From Thiobacillus sp. (lineage in GTDB: Bacteria; Pseudomonadota; Gammaproteobacteria; Burkholderiales; Thiobacillaceae), in contig JADMKH010000243.1 in assembly GCA_018780025.1 (NCBI GenBank), positions 1 to 6,305 of the forward strand: a DNA stretch of 6,305 bases, written 5' to 3'. The position numbers and the translations under genes are program-made. Below, in pieces: positions 5,215 to 6,305 of this stretch; positions within the stretch are counted from its first letter, which is position 1, and the number at the start of each line of letters is the position of its first letter. The notes beneath the pieces are model-generated. The model had not been told where the DNA came from. It saw only the letters and a list, made by a program, of their open reading frames with translations, and searched no databases.

Positions 5215-5291
5215 TTTCTCCCGAACGGGATCCAAAACTGGCCGCCGCTTGGCACAATCAAAGCGTGGTGGATAAAGTTGGAGATAATTAA

Positions 5292-5660
5292 ATGATTCAG
5301 ATGCAGTCCGTATTGGACGTGGCAGACAACACGGGTGCACGCTCGGTTATGTGCATCAAGGTGCTGGGCGGCAGTCATCGTCGTTATGCAAGCGTGGGCG
5401 ATATTATCAAGGTCACCATCAAGGATGCGGCGCCACGTGGTCGCGTCAAAAAGGGCGATATTTACAACGCCGTGGTGGTGCGTACCGCCAAGGGCGTGCG
5501 TCGTCCGGATGGTTCGCTGGTGCGTTTTGACGGTAACGCTGCCGTGCTGCTTAATAACAAACTAGAGCCGATCGGAACCCGTATCTTTGGGCCGGTTACC
5601 CGTGAGTTGCGTAACGAGAAGTTCATGAAGATCGTCTCGCTTGCGCCCGAGGTTCTGTGA
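5292..5660 (+). CDS. rplN: 50S ribosomal protein L14
   Basis: This encodes 122 residues, the usual length. It starts MIQMQSVLDVADNTGARSVM and contains CIKVLGGSHRRYASVGD, IKDAAPRGRVKKGD and RFDGNAAVLLNN, ending in IFGPVTRELR then KIVSLAPEVL. This is the highly conserved five-stranded barrel of L14. The protein lies at the subunit interface, forms bridge B8 with 16S rRNA and, in general, is the binding site of the silencing factor RsfS. It is the first gene of the spc cluster, preceded by the promoter and leader described above. GGAG (5280-5283) lies 8 nt before the ATG. Confidence 0.98.
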   Translation: MIQMQSVLDVADNTGARSVMCIKVLGGSHRRYASVGDIIKVTIKDAAPRGRVKKGDIYNAVVVRTAKGVRRPDGSLVRFDGNAAVLLNNKLEPIGTRIFGPVTRELRNEKFMKIVSLAPEVL

Positions 5661-5669
5661 GAGGTAATC

Positions 5670-5993
5670 ATGGCACGTATTCGTAAAAGCGATCAGGTGA
5701 TCGTGTTGACAGGTAAAGACAAAGGCAAGCGCGGCACGGTGCTGCGCGTGCTGGATGATGGTCATCTGCTTATTGAGGGTGTGAATCGGGTCAAGAAGCA
5801 TCAAAAACCCAATCCCATGCGCAATATCCAGGGTGGAATTATCGAAAAAGAGATGCCGATCCAGGCTTCGAATGTCGCATTGTTTAATGTGGCAACTCAG
5901 AAGGCTGATCGCGTAGGTTCCAAGGTGCTGGAGGACGGCCGCAAAGTGCGTGTATTCAAGTCCAATGGCGAAATGGTTGACGCACAGGGGTAA
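5670..5993 (+). CDS. rplX: 50S ribosomal protein L24
   Basis: This encodes 107 residues (E. coli 104). It starts MARIRKSDQVIVLTGKDKGK; the KOW motif spans about residues 5-35 (VIVLTGKDKGKRGTVLRVL). It continues with EGVNRVKKHQKPNP and QGGIIEKEMPIQASNVAL, typical of bacterial L24. L24 is an assembly-initiator protein of the 50S subunit that binds the 5' end of 23S rRNA and sits near the tunnel exit. AGAGG (5660-5664) overlaps the rplN stop by one base and is 5 nt before the ATG. The end of the gene provides the ribosome-binding site for rplE. Confidence 0.97.
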   Translation: MARIRKSDQVIVLTGKDKGKRGTVLRVLDDGHLLIEGVNRVKKHQKPNPMRNIQGGIIEKEMPIQASNVALFNVATQKADRVGSKVLEDGRKVRVFKSNGEMVDAQG

Positions 5994-5995
5994 TC

Positions 5996-6305
5996 ATGGC
6001 GCGTTTTCAAGATTTATATCGTGAGACGGTAATTCCCAAGCTGGTTGAGCAGTTTGGTTATAAGTCCGTTATGGAAGTGCCGCGTATTCAGAAAATCACG
6101 CTGAATATGGGGGTGGGCGAAGCGGTGGCCGACAAGAAAGTCATGGACCATGCTGTCTCTGATATGCAGAAGATCGCGGGTCAGAAACCGGTTGTGACGA
6201 AGTCCAAAAAGTCAATTGCAGGCTTCAAGATTCGTGACAATTACCCGGTCGGTTGCATGGTTACGCTGCGCCGTGGGCAGATGTACGAATTCCTGGATCG
6301 TCTGG
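5996..6305 (+). CDS. rplE: 50S ribosomal protein L5, N-terminal part (partial)
   Basis: The frame from ATG 5996 is open to the window end, giving 103 codons plus one base of a protein that is normally about 179 residues. It starts MARFQDLYRETVIPKLVEQF and has the L5 signatures VPRIQKITLNMGVGEA (28-43), GQKPVVTKSKKSIAGFKIR (62-80) and PVGCMVTLR (84-92). L5 forms the 5S RNP with 5S rRNA and L18 and contacts P-site tRNA and S13. It is cut by the window edge, not truncated by mutation. Only 2 nt separate it from rplX; AGGGG (5986-5990) lies 5 nt before the ATG. In E. coli this start region is where S8 represses the spc operon; I could not recognise that structure here. Confidence 0.97.
   Translation, partial: MARFQDLYRETVIPKLVEQFGYKSVMEVPRIQKITLNMGVGEAVADKKVMDHAVSDMQKIAGQKPVVTKSKKSIAGFKIRDNYPVGCMVTLRRGQMYEFLDRL

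Larger units (their letters stand above)
5140..5291 (+). promoter_or_regulatory. Structured leader upstream of rplN
   Basis: No gene is seen in this stretch. Four small potential hairpins lie in series: 5150-5165 (CCGGTT with AGCCGG), 5197-5214 (see separate entry), 5219-5230 (TCCC/GGGA, GAAC loop) and 5246-5265 (CGCTTG with CAAAGCG, one bulged A). GGG 5211-5213, CCC 5220-5222 and GGG 5227-5229 could pair in alternative ways. A ribosome-binding site GGAG (5280-5283) precedes rplN. A regulatory role is plausible but unproven. Confidence 0.4.

Noticed and set aside
5197..5220. Intrinsic terminator after rpsQ
   Set aside because: The hairpin is only seven pairs with a T-G pair, and just TTT then CTC follows. 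It lies downstream of the predicted spc promoter, so it is better kept as a leader hairpin or weak attenuator.
5960..6040. S8-binding operator at the rplX-rplE junction, as in E. coli
   Set aside because: I looked for a helix resembling the 16S S8 site around the rplE start and found only weak four-pair options (for example CGCG with CGTG). A covariance-model search would be needed to decide.

Overview
This window is a core ribosomal-protein locus, not an accessory region. It runs from the last codons of tuf (EF-Tu) through the complete S10 cluster (rpsJ, rplC, rplD, rplW, rplB, rpsS, rplV, rpsC, rplP, rpmC, rpsQ) into the spc cluster (rplN, rplX and the start of rplE). All genes lie on the + strand. 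The gene order tuf-rpsJ-rplC, the L3 wording around residues 147-168 (GSIGMAQDPGR, then GKRMSGHMG) and the L2 wording point to a betaproteobacterium of moderate GC content. The genus cannot be named from this sequence alone.

Layout: 1-55 is the tuf 3' end. After only 8 nt comes rpsJ (64-372), so S10 is joined to the upstream str-type genes. A 125-nt gap (373-497) follows. It carries a good sigma70-type promoter (TTGTAA, 17 nt, TATACT) whose -35 box overlaps the rpsJ stop, then a structured leader with a 14-nt tandem repeat and a 9-bp hairpin capped by a C(TTCG)G tetraloop. From rplC to rpsQ (498-5107) ten genes are packed with short gaps or overlaps of 1, 4 or 17 nt. A second gap of 184 nt (5108-5291) separates rpsQ from rplN. 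It carries another sigma70-type promoter (TTGCGT, 17 nt, TATAGT) and a leader with repeated CCGGTT units and several small hairpins. rplN, rplX and a truncated rplE (cut by the window end) follow.

The products together build much of the early assembly core of both subunits: L2, L3, L4, L22, L23, L24 and L29 on the 50S side, and S3, S10, S17 and S19 on the 30S side. L14 and L16 contribute to the subunit interface and the A-site region. No mobile element, CRISPR array, tRNA, rRNA or broken gene is seen. I find no new biological system. The parts most worth attention are the two intergenic regions, which look like relocated or lineage-specific control points, and three unusual cysteines in L2, one of them next to the functionally important histidine.
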